Assembly (NCBI RefSeq): GCF_017948455.1
Contig: NZ_JAFFSU010000027.1
Coordinates: 54,148 to 118,147 of the forward strand
Length of the DNA: 64,000 bases
Direction: 5' to 3'
Origin: Streptomyces sp. GESEQ-4
Lineage (GTDB): Bacteria > Actinomycetota > Actinomycetes > Streptomycetales > Streptomycetaceae
The first letter of the stretch is position 1, and each line of letters starts with the position of its first letter. Shown in pieces: positions 1-8,570 of the stretch. The notes under the pieces were generated by a model that was not told where the DNA came from, ran no database searches, and saw only the letters and a list, made by a program, of their open reading frames with translations. Position numbers and translations under genes: made by a program.

Positions 1-127
1 CGGTGTCTCGATGGGCCTGTCCGCCCTGACCGTCAAGAGCCACCTCGCCCGCATCGCCCGCAAGCTCGGCACGGGCGACCGCGCCGGCATGGTGGCGGTG
101 GCCCTGCGCACCGGAATCATCCACTGA
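1..127 (+). CDS. LuxR-type response regulator, C-terminal end (partial)
   Basis: This is the last 41 codons of a gene that begins before the window; the reading frame starts at base 2 and stops with TGA at 125-127. The peptide carries the recognition part of a LuxR/NarL helix-turn-helix (LSALTVKSHLARIARKLGTG) followed by a short tail ending RTGIIH. That arrangement is typical of the extreme C-terminus of two-component response regulators, which bind DNA as dimers when phosphorylated. The receiver domain, partner kinase and regulated genes are outside the window. A stand-alone LuxR regulator cannot be excluded. Confidence 0.75.
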   Translation, partial: GVSMGLSALTVKSHLARIARKLGTGDRAGMVAVALRTGIIH

Positions 128-273
128 GCCCGAACCGAGCCGCCGTATTCGCCTTCGTGAAGCCGTATTCACCTTCCTGAACTCATGAACGGGACCGGCC
201 GGTGGTCCCGCCTCACCAACCCCAAGCGTCGTGAACCGGATCATTCACCGACCTGACTGGTTTACGACCCTCA

Positions 274-309
274 AGCGCCCGTCGACGGAACGTTCCGTCG
301 ACGGGCGCT
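274..309. terminator. Perfect 36-bp palindrome, probable terminator
   Basis: The two 18-base halves (274-291 and 292-309) are exact reverse complements, beginning AGCGCCCGTCGACGG. It lies between the LuxR-type gene and the RNase D gene, 25 bases before the latter's GTG. The most likely role is the terminator of the upstream gene. There is no U-tract, as is usual in high-GC actinomycetes. Confidence 0.6.
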
Positions 310-334
310 GTCCATACACAGATACCCTTGACAT

Positions 335-1636
335 GTGACCGACGCCCAAGAGACCGCAGCAGACAGCTCACTGCGAACCACCGGAGGCGCCCCTCCGGAC
401 GACGGCGGAACTTCTGTTACGGGGGCGCCGAACCCTGAACCGATCCCTTTGCTCGAGCCGCGTGACGGTATTCCGCCGGTCGTCGCCGACGACGCCGCGC
501 TCGCCGAGGTGATCGCCGCCTTCGCCGCCGGCTCCGGCCCCGTCGCCGTCGACGCCGAGCGCGCCTCCGGCTACCGCTACGGACAGCGCGCCTATCTCGT
601 CCAGTTGCGCCGCGAGGGCGCGGGCACCGCGCTGATCGACCCGGTGGACTGCCCCGACCTCTCCGGCCTCGGCGAGGCGCTGTCCGGCGTCGAGTGGGTG
701 CTGCACGCCGCCACCCAGGATCTGCCGTGCCTCAGGGAAATAGGCATGGTGCCCACGCGGCTGTTCGACACCGAGCTGGCCGGGCGGCTCGCCGGGTTCC
801 CGCGGGTCGGGCTCGGCGCGATGGTCGAGGGCGTTCTCGGCTTCGTCCTGGAGAAGGGGCACTCGGCCGTCGACTGGTCCACCCGCCCGCTGCCCGAACC
901 GTGGCTGCGGTACGCCGCGCTGGATGTGGAGCTCCTCGTCGACCTGCGGGACGCGCTGGAGAAGGAGCTGGACCGGCAGGGCAAGCTGGAGTGGGCCCAC
1001 CAGGAGTTCGCGGCGATCGCGGCGGCGCCGCCCGCCGAGCCGCGCAAGGATCCCTGGCGTCGTACGTCCGGGATGCACAAGGTGCGGCGCCGTCGGCAGC
1101 TGGGCGTCGTGCGCGAGCTGTGGCAGATGCGGGACCGGATCGCGCAGCGGCGGGATGTGTCGCCGGGCAAGGTGCTGAGTGACGCGGCCATCGTGGAGGC
1201 CGCGCTGGCTCTTCCGGCCAATGTGCAGGCGCTCGCCGCTTTGAACGGGTTCGGGCATCGGATGGGGCGGCGGCAGCTGGAGCAGTGGCAGGCGGCGGTG
1301 GATCGTGCGAAGGCGATGGCCGACGCGCAGTTGCCGCAGCCGGGTCAGGCCGTCACCGGGCCTCCGCCGCCGCGGGCCTGGGCCGACAAGGATCCGGCCG
1401 CGGCCGCGCGGTTGTCCGCGGCCCGGGCCGGGGTTTCCGCGTTGGCCGAGGAACTGAACATGCCTCAGGAGAACCTGATCACGCCGGACACGGTGCGGAG
1501 GGTCTGCTGGGAGCCGCCGGTGCCGGTTGACGCCGAGGCGGTGGGGACGGCACTGGCCGGGTTCGGGGCTCGGGCGTGGCAGGTTGAGCTGGTGACTCCG
1601 GTGCTGGTGGAGGCTTTGTCCGCGGAGGCGCCGTAG
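335..1636 (+). CDS. Ribonuclease D (DEDD 3'-5' exonuclease with HRDC domain)
   Basis: The 433-residue protein starts with GTG at 335. After a disordered, Pro/Gly-rich N-terminus of about 45 residues comes a DEDD exonuclease domain. Visible metal-binding motifs are VDAERASGYRYGQRAYLVQL (Asp and Glu), LHAATQDLPCL (Asp) and the final YAALDVELL (Tyr and Asp of the DEDDy class). An HRDC-type helical domain follows at about residues 240-330, and the C-terminal extension is common in actinobacterial homologues. RNase D trims the 3' ends of structured RNAs such as tRNA precursors in the cytoplasm. The gene is monocistronic here, followed by a 160-base gap before fadA. Family assignment is firm; the physiological RNA substrate is inferred. 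Confidence 0.88.
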   Translation: MTDAQETAADSSLRTTGGAPPDDGGTSVTGAPNPEPIPLLEPRDGIPPVVADDAALAEVIAAFAAGSGPVAVDAERASGYRYGQRAYLVQLRREGAGTALIDPVDCPDLSGLGEALSGVEWVLHAATQDLPCLREIGMVPTRLFDTELAGRLAGFPRVGLGAMVEGVLGFVLEKGHSAVDWSTRPLPEPWLRYAALDVELLVDLRDALEKELDRQGKLEWAHQEFAAIAAAPPAEPRKDPWRRTSGMHKVRRRRQLGVVRELWQMRDRIAQRRDVSPGKVLSDAAIVEAALALPANVQALAALNGFGHRMGRRQLEQWQAAVDRAKAMADAQLPQPGQAVTGPPPPRAWADKDPAAAARLSAARAGVSALAEELNMPQENLITPDTVRRVCWEPPVPVDAEAVGTALAGFGARAWQVELVTPVLVEALSAEAP

Positions 1637-1733
1637 GCGGCGGAGCCGCACATCGATACAGCCATTTCGATGTGACCTTCGCCGCTCCCCCTGCCAGGGG
1701 TGTGCAGCTACGTTACCCACAAGTAGCATGGGC

Positions 1734-1749
1734 CTGAGCGCGCGCTCAG
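1734..1749. promoter_or_regulatory. 16-bp palindrome upstream of fadA, candidate operator
   Basis: CTGAGCGCGCGCTCAG is a perfect palindrome 50 bases before the fadA GTG. It follows a stretch (about 1706-1730) that may contain the promoter. Its position suits a repressor site for the fadA-fadB operon, but I cannot name the regulator. Confidence 0.35.
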
Positions 1750-1798
1750 CGCTTGCAACGCAGCAGTGCAGATCCCGCACCTCTGGAGGAGAGCCATC

Positions 1799-3025
1799 GT
1801 GCCTCGTACCGTCAGGGATGTCGTCTTCGTCGACGGCGTCCGCACCCCGTTCGGCAAGGCGGGCCCGAAGGGCATCTACCACGAGACCCGCGCCGACGAC
1901 CTTGTCGTGAAGGCGATCCGGGAGCTGCTGCGCCGCAACCCCGGTCTCGACCCGAAGAAGATCGACGAGGTCGCCATCGCCGCGACCACGCAGATCGGCG
2001 ACCAGGGCCTGACCCTCGGCCGGACGGCGGGCATTCTCGCCGGTCTGCCGCAGTCGGTGCCCGGCTACTCGATCGACCGCATGTGCGCCGGTGCGCTGAC
2101 CGCCGTCACCACCACCGCGGGCTCCATCGCCTTCGGTGCGTACGACGCCGTCATCGCCGGTGGTGTCGAGCACATGGGCCGGCACCCTATGGGCGAGGGC
2201 GTGGACCCGAACCCGCGGTTCGTCAGCGAGAAGCTGGTCGACGAGTCCGCCCTGTTCATGGGCATGACCGCCGAGAACCTGCACGACCGCTACCCGACCA
2301 TCACCAAGCAGCGCGCCGACGAATACGCCGTGCGCTCGCAGGAGAAGGCCGCGAAGGCGTACGCCAACGGCAAGATCCAGCAGGACCTGGTGCCGATCTC
2401 GGTGCGCCGGAGCAACCCGGAGGCCGGTGAGACCGGCTGGGGCCTGGTCACCGCCGACGAGCCGATGCGCCCGGGGACCACCCTGGAGAACCTCGCCGGT
2501 CTCAAGACCCCGTTCCGCGTGCACGGCCGGGTCACCGCGGGTAACGCGGCCGGTCTGAACGACGGCGCCACCGCGTCGGTCATCGCGAGCGAGGACTTCG
2601 CCCGCGAGCACAACCTGCCGGTCAAGATGCGCCTGGTTTCCTACGCCTTCGCGGGCGTCGAGCCGGAGGTCATGGGCTACGGCCCGATCCCGGCGACCGA
2701 GAAGGCGCTGGCCCAGGCCGGTCTGTCGATCGAGGACATCAACCTCTTCGAGATCAACGAGGCCTTCGCCGTCCAGGTCCTGGCCTTCCTCGAGCACTAC
2801 GGCATCGCCGACGACGACGCGCGCGTCAACCAGTACGGCGGCGCCATCGCCTACGGTCACCCGCTCGCCTCCTCCGGCGTCCGCCTGATGACGCAGCTGG
2901 CCCGCCAGTTCGAGGAGCAGCCGGAGGTCCGTTACGGCCTCACCACCATGTGCGTCGGCTTCGGCATGGGCGCCACGGTGATCTGGGAGAACCCGCACCA
3001 CAAGGACGCCGGAGGCAACAAGTGA
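1799..3025 (+). CDS. fadA: Acetyl-CoA C-acyltransferase (3-ketoacyl-CoA thiolase)
   Basis: Thiolase catalysing the last step of fatty-acid beta-oxidation: CoA-dependent cleavage of 3-ketoacyl-CoA to acetyl-CoA and a shortened acyl-CoA. I place the start at GTG 1799, preceded by GGAGGAG at 1786-1792, giving 408 residues; the frame is open upstream to 1766 but that part is not thiolase-like. The nucleophilic Cys is about residue 96 in IDRMCAGALTA. The GHP motif (AIAYGHPL) and the C-terminal Cys in TTMCVGFGMGAT supply the other catalytic His and Cys. Length is normal for the family. It overlaps fadB by four bases (GTGA at 3022-3025), so the two are translationally coupled and probably form the alpha2beta2 trifunctional complex. 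Confidence 0.93.
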   Translation: MPRTVRDVVFVDGVRTPFGKAGPKGIYHETRADDLVVKAIRELLRRNPGLDPKKIDEVAIAATTQIGDQGLTLGRTAGILAGLPQSVPGYSIDRMCAGALTAVTTTAGSIAFGAYDAVIAGGVEHMGRHPMGEGVDPNPRFVSEKLVDESALFMGMTAENLHDRYPTITKQRADEYAVRSQEKAAKAYANGKIQQDLVPISVRRSNPEAGETGWGLVTADEPMRPGTTLENLAGLKTPFRVHGRVTAGNAAGLNDGATASVIASEDFAREHNLPVKMRLVSYAFAGVEPEVMGYGPIPATEKALAQAGLSIEDINLFEINEAFAVQVLAFLEHYGIADDDARVNQYGGAIAYGHPLASSGVRLMTQLARQFEEQPEVRYGLTTMCVGFGMGATVIWENPHHKDAGGNK

Positions 3026-5148
3026 GCACCGCTGAACTCCTGAAGGGCGCGGCCGAGCTGTTCCCGGACGAGGTCGTCACCCAGGCGCACGTACGCCACC
3101 TCGACCTGCCGTACGGCGCCGGGCGCTTCGCGCTGATCACGCTCGACAACGGCTTCGACCACACCAAGCCGACCACCTTCGGCCCGGCCTCGCTGGCGAA
3201 CCTCAACACCGCCATCGACCAGGTCGAGCAGGAGGCCGCGGCCGGCGAGATCGTCGGTGTCGGTGTCACCGGCAAGCCGTTCATCTTCGCCGTCGGCGCC
3301 GACCTCAAGGGCGTCGAGCTGCTGAAGAACCACGACGACGCGCTCGCCATCGGCAAGGGCGGCCATGAGGTCTTCAAGCGCCTCGCGGGCCTCGCGGTGC
3401 CGACCTTCGCGTACTACAACGGCGCGGCCATGGGCGGTGGCGTCGAGGTCGGTCTGCACTGCGAGTACCGGACCGTCTCCAAGGCGCTGCCCGCCTTCTC
3501 GCTCCCCGAGGTCTTCCTTGGCCTGGTCCCCGGCTGGGGCGGCTGCACGCTGCTGCCGAACCTGATCGGCGCCGACAAGGCCGTCTCGGTGATCATCGAG
3601 AACAGCCTCAACCAGAACAAGCAGCTCAAGGGCCAGCAGGTCTACGACCTCGGTATCGCCGACGCCATCTTCGAGGGCGCCGACTTCCTGGAGCAGTCGC
3701 TGATCTGGACCGCCCAGGTACTCAAGGGCGACGTCGAGGTCGAGCGTCCGGTGATCGACCGCGGTGAGGCCTGGGACCAGGCTGTCGCCAAGGGCCGTTT
3801 CATCGCGGACGGCAAGGTGCACGGGGCCGCTCCGGCCGCCTACCGCGCCCTCGACATCATCGCCGCCGCCAAGAACGGCGACCTTCAGCAGGGGTACGAC
3901 GCCGAAGACAAGGCGCTCGCCGACCTGATCATGGGTGGCGAACTGCGCGCCGGTATCTACGCGTTCAACCTGGTGCAGAAGCGCGGCAAGCGCCCGGCGG
4001 GTGCGCCGGACAAGAACCTGGCGCGTCCGGTCACCAAGGTGGGCGTGGTCGGCGCGGGCCTGATGGCATCGCAGCTGGCTCTCCTCTTCCTGCGTCGCCT
4101 GGAGGTGCCGGTCGTGCTGACCGACATCGACCAGGAGCGCGTCGACAAGGGTGTGGGCTACGTCCACGCCGAGATCGAGAAGCTGCTCGGCAAGGGCCGT
4201 ATCAACCAGGACAAGGCCAACCGTCTGAAGGCTCTGGTCAGCGGTGTCCTGGACAAGGCCGAGGGCTTCTCTGACGCCGACTTCGTCATCGAGGCCGTGT
4301 TCGAGGAGATCGGCGTCAAGCAGCAGGTGTTCGCGGAGGTCGAGGCGGTCGCTCCGGCGCACGCGATCTTCGCGACGAACACCTCGTCGCTCTCGGTGTC
4401 CGAGATGGCGTCGAAGCTCAAGAACCCCGAGCGGGTCGTCGGTTTCCACTTCTTCAACCCGGTCGCCGTCCTGCCGCTCCTTGAGATCGTCCGCGGCGAG
4501 CAGACCGACGACGCCTCGCTGGCCACGGCGTTCGCCGTCGCCAAGAAGCTGAAGAAGACGGCGGTTCTGGTGAAGGACGCCCCGGCGTTCGTCGTGAACC
4601 GCATCCTCACCCGCTTCATGGGCGAGATCCAGAACGTCATCGACGAGGGCACGCCGGTCGAGGTGGCGGAGAAGGCGGTGGAGCCCCTGGGCCTGCCGAT
4701 GTCTCCTCTCGTCCTCCTGGAGCTGGTCGGTCCCGCGATCGGTCTGCACGTCTCGGAGACCCTCAACCGGGCCTTCCCGGACCGCTTCACGGTCTCCCCG
4801 AACCTCGCGGCCGTCGTCAAGGCGGGCAAGCGCGGCTTCTACGTGTACGACTCCGGGAAGCCGGAGCTCGACCCCGAGGTTGCCGCGCTGCTCAAGCAGG
4901 GCGATGTCGTCCTGACCGAGGAGCAGGTGCGGGCGCGCGTCCTGGACGCGGTGGCACAGGAGATCGGGCTCATGCTCGACGAGGGTGTCGTCGCCGAGGC
5001 CCAGGACATCGACCTCTGCCTGATCACCGGCGCCGGCTGGCCCTTCCACCTGGGCGGCATCACGCCGTACCTGGACCGCGAGGGCGTGTCGGAGCGCGTG
5101 AACGGGAAGCGGTTCCTGGAGGCGGGCGTGGCCAGCGTCCCCGTATAA
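3022..5148 (+). CDS. fadB: Fatty-acid oxidation complex alpha subunit (enoyl-CoA hydratase / 3-hydroxyacyl-CoA dehydrogenase)
   Basis: Bifunctional beta-oxidation protein of 708 residues starting at the GTG that overlaps the fadA stop. The N-terminal crotonase domain (about 20-220) shows the oxyanion-hole segment FAVGADLKG, the motif YNGAAMGGGVEVG and the catalytic-Glu region SLPEVFLGLVPGWGG. A Rossmann NAD-binding domain begins near residue 340 (VGVVGAGLMASQLALL). The hydroxyacyl-CoA dehydrogenase core follows with the characteristic FHFFNPV and NRIL segments, and two C-terminal dimerisation repeats end the protein. It hydrates trans-2-enoyl-CoA and oxidises L-3-hydroxyacyl-CoA, passing 3-ketoacyl-CoA to FadA. 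A strong hairpin follows. Confidence 0.93.
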   Translation: MSTAELLKGAAELFPDEVVTQAHVRHLDLPYGAGRFALITLDNGFDHTKPTTFGPASLANLNTAIDQVEQEAAAGEIVGVGVTGKPFIFAVGADLKGVELLKNHDDALAIGKGGHEVFKRLAGLAVPTFAYYNGAAMGGGVEVGLHCEYRTVSKALPAFSLPEVFLGLVPGWGGCTLLPNLIGADKAVSVIIENSLNQNKQLKGQQVYDLGIADAIFEGADFLEQSLIWTAQVLKGDVEVERPVIDRGEAWDQAVAKGRFIADGKVHGAAPAAYRALDIIAAAKNGDLQQGYDAEDKALADLIMGGELRAGIYAFNLVQKRGKRPAGAPDKNLARPVTKVGVVGAGLMASQLALLFLRRLEVPVVLTDIDQERVDKGVGYVHAEIEKLLGKGRINQDKANRLKALVSGVLDKAEGFSDADFVIEAVFEEIGVKQQVFAEVEAVAPAHAIFATNTSSLSVSEMASKLKNPERVVGFHFFNPVAVLPLLEIVRGEQTDDASLATAFAVAKKLKKTAVLVKDAPAFVVNRILTRFMGEIQNVIDEGTPVEVAEKAVEPLGLPMSPLVLLELVGPAIGLHVSETLNRAFPDRFTVSPNLAAVVKAGKRGFYVYDSGKPELDPEVAALLKQGDVVLTEEQVRARVLDAVAQEIGLMLDEGVVAEAQDIDLCLITGAGWPFHLGGITPYLDREGVSERVNGKRFLEAGVASVPV

Positions 5149-5165
5149 CCGCTGATGATGTACGT

Positions 5166-5201
5166 CGGTGCCCCGCACGCCAACCGGTGTGCGGGGCACC
5201 G
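5166..5201. terminator. Bidirectional terminator between convergent genes
   Basis: Perfect 13-bp inverted repeat: CGGTGCCCCGCAC at 5166-5178 pairs with 5189-5201 across a 10-base loop. It sits between the fadB stop and the end of the convergent gene at 5214, so it can serve both transcripts. Confidence 0.75.
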
Positions 5202-5213
5202 GCGTTGTCGTCG

Positions 5214-6230
5214 CTAGAGGTCTTCCTGCCAGGCGGCGAGTGCGAGGCCGGGCTCGTCCTTCTGGCGGGCGAGGCGCAGGACGCCGTCCGGGGTCATGCT
5301 GGCGGCCACGACGCGTCCCTCGGCGTCCTCCGCCAGGGCGACCCGGGTGCCTGACGGGAGCTGCGGGCCGGACTCGGTCCACCACAGGCCCGCCGACTCC
5401 AGTTCGGTCGGGTAGGCGGCGAAGGCGACACGGCCGGAGGCCGAGCGCTGTGCGAGCAGGGTGCAGTCGTGGCCGTCCAGGACACAGCGGGCGGTGGCCA
5501 CCGGGCCGGGGCCCACGGCGGCGATGAGCGCGACCGGATCGCCGCCCGGCCGCCACGCGTACAGCATGCCCTCGGGGTCCGCGAAGAACAGCGTCGTCTG
5601 CTCCTTCGAGGTCGGCAGCGCGCTCAGCGTGCCCGGCTCGATGCGGACGGGCAGGGGATCGGCCGCGATCGGGCGGGCGCCGGCTTCCTGCTGATGCCAG
5701 CTCAGGATCCCGTCGGGGTTGGTGGCGTACACCTCGACGAGGCCCGACTCCCCGGTGACGGCGACGAGTTCCTCGTGCACCCTGGAGCCTCTGAGGTTGT
5801 GCCAGGCGTTCCAGCCGCCGCGTTCCTTCTGGTTGATGGTGTGGACGCCCTTGCTGCGGTTGCGCACGAAGAGGTACGCCCGGCCCTCGGCGTCGACGGC
5901 GACGGCGGGCGTGCCGCTCCGCTCGCCGTTCTTCTGGGGATGGCCGATCGGGATCCAGTCCAGGGGCGCGAGCAGGGGCCGGAAGTGTGTGGAGTGCACC
6001 AGGCCCGACTCGCCCCGCACCGTGGGCCGCCAGGCGACCAGATGGGCGTAGCCGTCGGCACCTTGGCCGACCGCGAACCCTGCCTGCACACTCTGCTCGC
6101 CGCCCACGCGGCGCGGGGCGTCCCACGGGCCGCCGGGGACGCGTTCCGCCCGGCACAGGACGGCGTCGTCCGACAGCCAGTAGACGCCGAGGCGGCCGTC
6201 GCGGCCGCGGATGAGCCAGTCGCCGTTCAC
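5214..6230 (-). CDS. Uncharacterised protein with PLL-like beta-propeller repeats
   Basis: A 338-residue soluble protein starting at GTG 6230. No signal peptide or membrane segment is visible. The chain is a series of about 45-residue units in which a 'DxxGRxxxFVRxxxxGVHTINQ' strand pair is followed by a Trp-rich turn such as GGWNAWHNLRG. This pattern resembles the PLL/tachylectin-type propellers that bind fucose or other sugars. No enzyme motif is recognisable. It faces the fad operon tail to tail and is divergent from the oxidoreductase at 6426, sharing a 195-base upstream region. Ligand and role are unknown; lectin-like binding is an inference from the repeats only. Confidence 0.55.
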   Translation of the reverse strand: MNGDWLIRGRDGRLGVYWLSDDAVLCRAERVPGGPWDAPRRVGGEQSVQAGFAVGQGADGYAHLVAWRPTVRGESGLVHSTHFRPLLAPLDWIPIGHPQKNGERSGTPAVAVDAEGRAYLFVRNRSKGVHTINQKERGGWNAWHNLRGSRVHEELVAVTGESGLVEVYATNPDGILSWHQQEAGARPIAADPLPVRIEPGTLSALPTSKEQTTLFFADPEGMLYAWRPGGDPVALIAAVGPGPVATARCVLDGHDCTLLAQRSASGRVAFAAYPTELESAGLWWTESGPQLPSGTRVALAEDAEGRVVAASMTPDGVLRLARQKDEPGLALAAWQEDL

Positions 6231-6425
6231 CGCCTCACTCTATTCGGGCCGAACCGCGGACCGGGGATCGGCCCCCGCCTGGTCACAGCCGTTCGGGGCC
6301 GACACTTCTCCCGCGCGGCCGGACGGCCGCGCCCGCGTCTTCCGGCGCCGAAACCGGGCAGGCATTCCTCTACGTTGGACAGACGTGGCACGCGCGCACA
6401 CCCGCGACACAGAAAGTTGACGCAG

Positions 6426-7316
6426 ATGACCGACCAGCTGACCGTGAGCGTCCTGGGCACCGGGATCATGGGGGCCGCGATGGCCCGTAACCTCGCGAAG
6501 TCCGGCCTCGCCGTGCGGGCCTGGAACCGCACCCGCGCCAAGGCGGAGCCCCTCGCCGCCGACGGCGCGTACATCGCAGACACGCCCGCCGACGCCGTCC
6601 GGGGTGCCGATGTCGTACTGACCATGCTGTACGACGGTCCCGCCGCGCTGGACGTCATGGACGAGGCCGCGTCCGGCCTGCGTCCCGGTGCCGTCTGGGT
6701 GCAGTCCACCACCGCCGGTCTCGACTCGATCGCCGATCTGGCCGCCTTCGCCGAGGGACACGACCTGGTGTTCTACGACGCGCCCGTCCTGGGCACCCGG
6801 CAGCCCGCCGAGGCCGGGCAGCTCACCGTGCTCGCCGCCGGGCCGGAGCGGGGGCGGGAGACCGTGACGCCGGTGTTCGACGCGGTCGGTGCGCGCACCG
6901 TGTGGACCGGGGAGGACGGGGCGGCGGGTACCGCGACGCGGCTGAAGCTGGTCGCCAACAGTTGGGTGATCGCCGCGACCAACGCCACCGGTGAGGTGCT
7001 GGCGCTGGCCAAGGCGCTCGAGGTGGATCCGCAGGGGTTCTTCGACCTCATCGCGGGCGGGCCGCTCGACATGGGCTACCTGCGGGCGAAGGCCGGGCTC
7101 GTGCTGGAGAACCGCCTGACGCCCCCTCAGTTCGCCGTGACGACCGCCGCGAAGGACGCGCGGCTTATCGTCGAGGCGGCTGAGCGGCGGGGGGTACGGC
7201 TGGATGTCGCGGCTGCCGGTGCGGAGCGGTTGGAGCGGGCTGTTGTGCAGGGGCATGGGGGCGAGGACATGGTGGCAGCGTATTTCGCCAGCTTTGACGA
7301 GAAGTCGGAGGACTGA
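6426..7316 (+). CDS. NAD(P)-dependent oxidoreductase, 3-hydroxyisobutyrate dehydrogenase family
   Basis: The 296-residue cytosolic protein starts at ATG 6426. The N-terminal Rossmann motif is VLGTGIMGAAMARNLAKSG, followed by NRT after the second strand, which suggests NADP preference. The substrate-loop signature is DAPVLGTRQPAEAGQLTVLA, the family's D-A-P-V-x-G motif with Thr in place of the usual Ser. The catalytic Lys lies in LKLVANSWV, and the C-terminal all-alpha domain has AKDARLIVEAA. Members oxidise beta-hydroxyacids or reduce succinic semialdehyde or imines; the substrate here cannot be read from sequence. It is transcribed alone, away from the propeller-like gene and towards a repeat tract. 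Confidence 0.82.
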   Translation: MTDQLTVSVLGTGIMGAAMARNLAKSGLAVRAWNRTRAKAEPLAADGAYIADTPADAVRGADVVLTMLYDGPAALDVMDEAASGLRPGAVWVQSTTAGLDSIADLAAFAEGHDLVFYDAPVLGTRQPAEAGQLTVLAAGPERGRETVTPVFDAVGARTVWTGEDGAAGTATRLKLVANSWVIAATNATGEVLALAKALEVDPQGFFDLIAGGPLDMGYLRAKAGLVLENRLTPPQFAVTTAAKDARLIVEAAERRGVRLDVAAAGAERLERAVVQGHGGEDMVAAYFASFDEKSED

Positions 7317-7340
7317 GCGGCGGGGTGGGGCTGGGCGGAG

Positions 7341-7432
7341 GTGGGTCGCGCGGCCCGGCGGGGTGGCTGAGGCGGGTGGGTCACGCAGCCCGGCGCGAGG
7401 GCTGAGGCGGGGGTGGGTCGCGCAGCCCGGCG
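7341..7432. repeat. Three short direct repeats, ~36-bp period
   Basis: A 20-base core GTGGGTCGCGCGGCCCGGCG occurs at 7341-7360 and, with one or two changes, at 7376-7395 and 7413-7432. The spacers are GGCTGAGGC-rich. The tract is non-coding, immediately after the oxidoreductase stop. Confidence 0.7.
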
Positions 7433-7481
7433 CTGACGGGGTGCCGCCTGCGCCCACCCGTGCCGCCCCAGGCGGCACGCA

Positions 7482-7789
7482 TGCCCGCAGCTGGGCGGTA
7501 CGGGGGTCGCAGCTTGAGGCGACGGCAACCCACCGCCTGCAGGGTGGAGCGCCGACCCAGACCGCACGCATGCCCGCAGCTGGGCGGTACGGGGGTCGCA
7601 GCTTGGCGGGACGGCAGCCCGTCGGCTGCTGGGTGGGCGCCGATCCAGGCCGCACGGCTGCCCGCAGCTGAGCGGGACGGGGGGCGCAGCTTGGCGGGAC
7701 GGCAGCCCGTCGGCTGCTGGGTGGGCGCCGATCCAGGCCGCACGGCTGCCCGCAGCTGAGCGGGACGGGGGTCCGCAGCTTGGCGGGCG
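7482..7789. repeat. 88/89-bp tandem repeat, three full copies and a partial fourth
   Basis: Copies begin at 7482, 7571, 7659 and 7747, each starting TGCCCGCAGCTG. Copies 2 and 3 are nearly identical; copy 1 is diverged in its middle; copy 4 stops after about 43 bases, just before the next gene. Each copy contains the inverted core CCGCAGCTG...CGCAGCTTGGCGGG and a palindromic GGCAGCCCGTCGGCTGC segment. Together with the shorter repeats this fills the 493-base gap 7317-7809, in which I see no gene. Confidence 0.8.
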
Positions 7790-7809
7790 CCGCGTGCGAC
7801 CCTAGGCCC

Positions 7810-8184
7810 ATGGGTGATGAATCTCCGCTGCTTGTCATCGTCGACGCGGCGAATGTCGTCGGGTCGGTTCCCGATGGGTGGTGGCGGGATCGGCGGGGGG
7901 CCGCGGAGCGGTTGCGGGATGTGCTGGCTGCTGATGGGGTGCCGGGGCATCTCGGGCCCGTGGAGATCGTGCTCGTCGTGGAGGGGGCCGCTCGGGGGGT
8001 CGCGTCCGTGCCCGGCGTGCGGGTCGAGGGGGCGAGTGGGAGCGGGGACGATCACATGGTCGAGTTGGTCGCGCGGGCGAGCGGTCGGGACTGTCTCGTC
8101 GTCACGGCCGACCGTGAACTGCGGCGCCGGGTGACGGAGTTGGGCGCGGAGGTCACCGGCCCCCGGTCGGTCCGCCGCCGGTGA
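7810..8184 (+). CDS. NYN/PIN-like domain protein (putative nuclease)
   Basis: A 124-residue protein starting at ATG 7810. It consists of one small alpha/beta domain with spaced acidic residues typical of the PIN/NYN nuclease fold: VIVDAANVVG at residues 9-18, SGDDHMVELV in the middle and LVVTADRELRRRV near the end. These would form the metal site. YacP-like NYN proteins cleave RNA, but activity here is not shown. Its last 32 bases overlap the end of the convergent gene at 8153. The start lies only about 20 bases after the tandem-repeat tract, so its promoter must be in or before the repeats. Confidence 0.6.
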   Translation: MGDESPLLVIVDAANVVGSVPDGWWRDRRGAAERLRDVLAADGVPGHLGPVEIVLVVEGAARGVASVPGVRVEGASGSGDDHMVELVARASGRDCLVVTADRELRRRVTELGAEVTGPRSVRRR

Positions 8185-8458
8185 TCTCGTACCCGGCGAG
8201 CGACAGCCGCATCCCGCACTGGTCCTCGGCCTCCACCGTCACCCGCTGCCCCCAGTGGGCGGTGAGGCGCTGGGCCACGTCGACCAGGCGGCGGCGCTCC
8301 TGCGGGGTGTAGGCGGGGAAGCGGGTCCAGCCGCGTTCGGCGATCTGGTTGCCCAGTTCGTGGAACAGGGCCGACCTGGTGCGCTGTTCCTCCTCGTCGC
8401 TGAGCGGGGTGGACTCTTCGCCTCCCGTGTACCGCACGTTGTACAGGTCTCGGATCAC
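8153..8458 (-). CDS. Conserved small protein of unknown function
   Basis: A 101-residue protein from GTG 8458. It is hydrophilic and mostly helical, with the segments ELGNQIAERGWTRFPAYTPQERRRLVDVAQRL and a C-terminal beta region. I recognise no catalytic motif, signal or membrane span. Its reading frame uses typical Streptomyces third-position G/C and it is conserved in style rather than a shadow frame. It overlaps the convergent NYN-like gene by 32 bases. No function is proposed. Confidence 0.55.
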   Translation of the reverse strand: MIRDLYNVRYTGGEESTPLSDEEEQRTRSALFHELGNQIAERGWTRFPAYTPQERRRLVDVAQRLTAHWGQRVTVEAEDQCGMRLSLAGYEITGGGPTGGR

Positions 8459-8570
8459 TGATGGCTCGCCGTTCCGGTCGGGTATGTGTCCGGTGAGCCT
8501 ACCGACCCGCCTACCGACCCCGCAGTCTCCGCCGGAGCGGGCCGCGGGGCCGGATCGGTGGCTGGGCCCG

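Noticed and set aside
368..6156. Very long minus-strand open frames opposite RNase D and fadAB
   Set aside because: They are antisense to clear genes, rich in Arg/His/Gly/Val from inverted codon bias, and show no domain pattern. They are normal artefacts of high-GC DNA.
7341..7789. CRISPR array
   Set aside because: The repeats are contiguous 36- and 88-bp tandem units without unique spacers, and there are no cas genes nearby.
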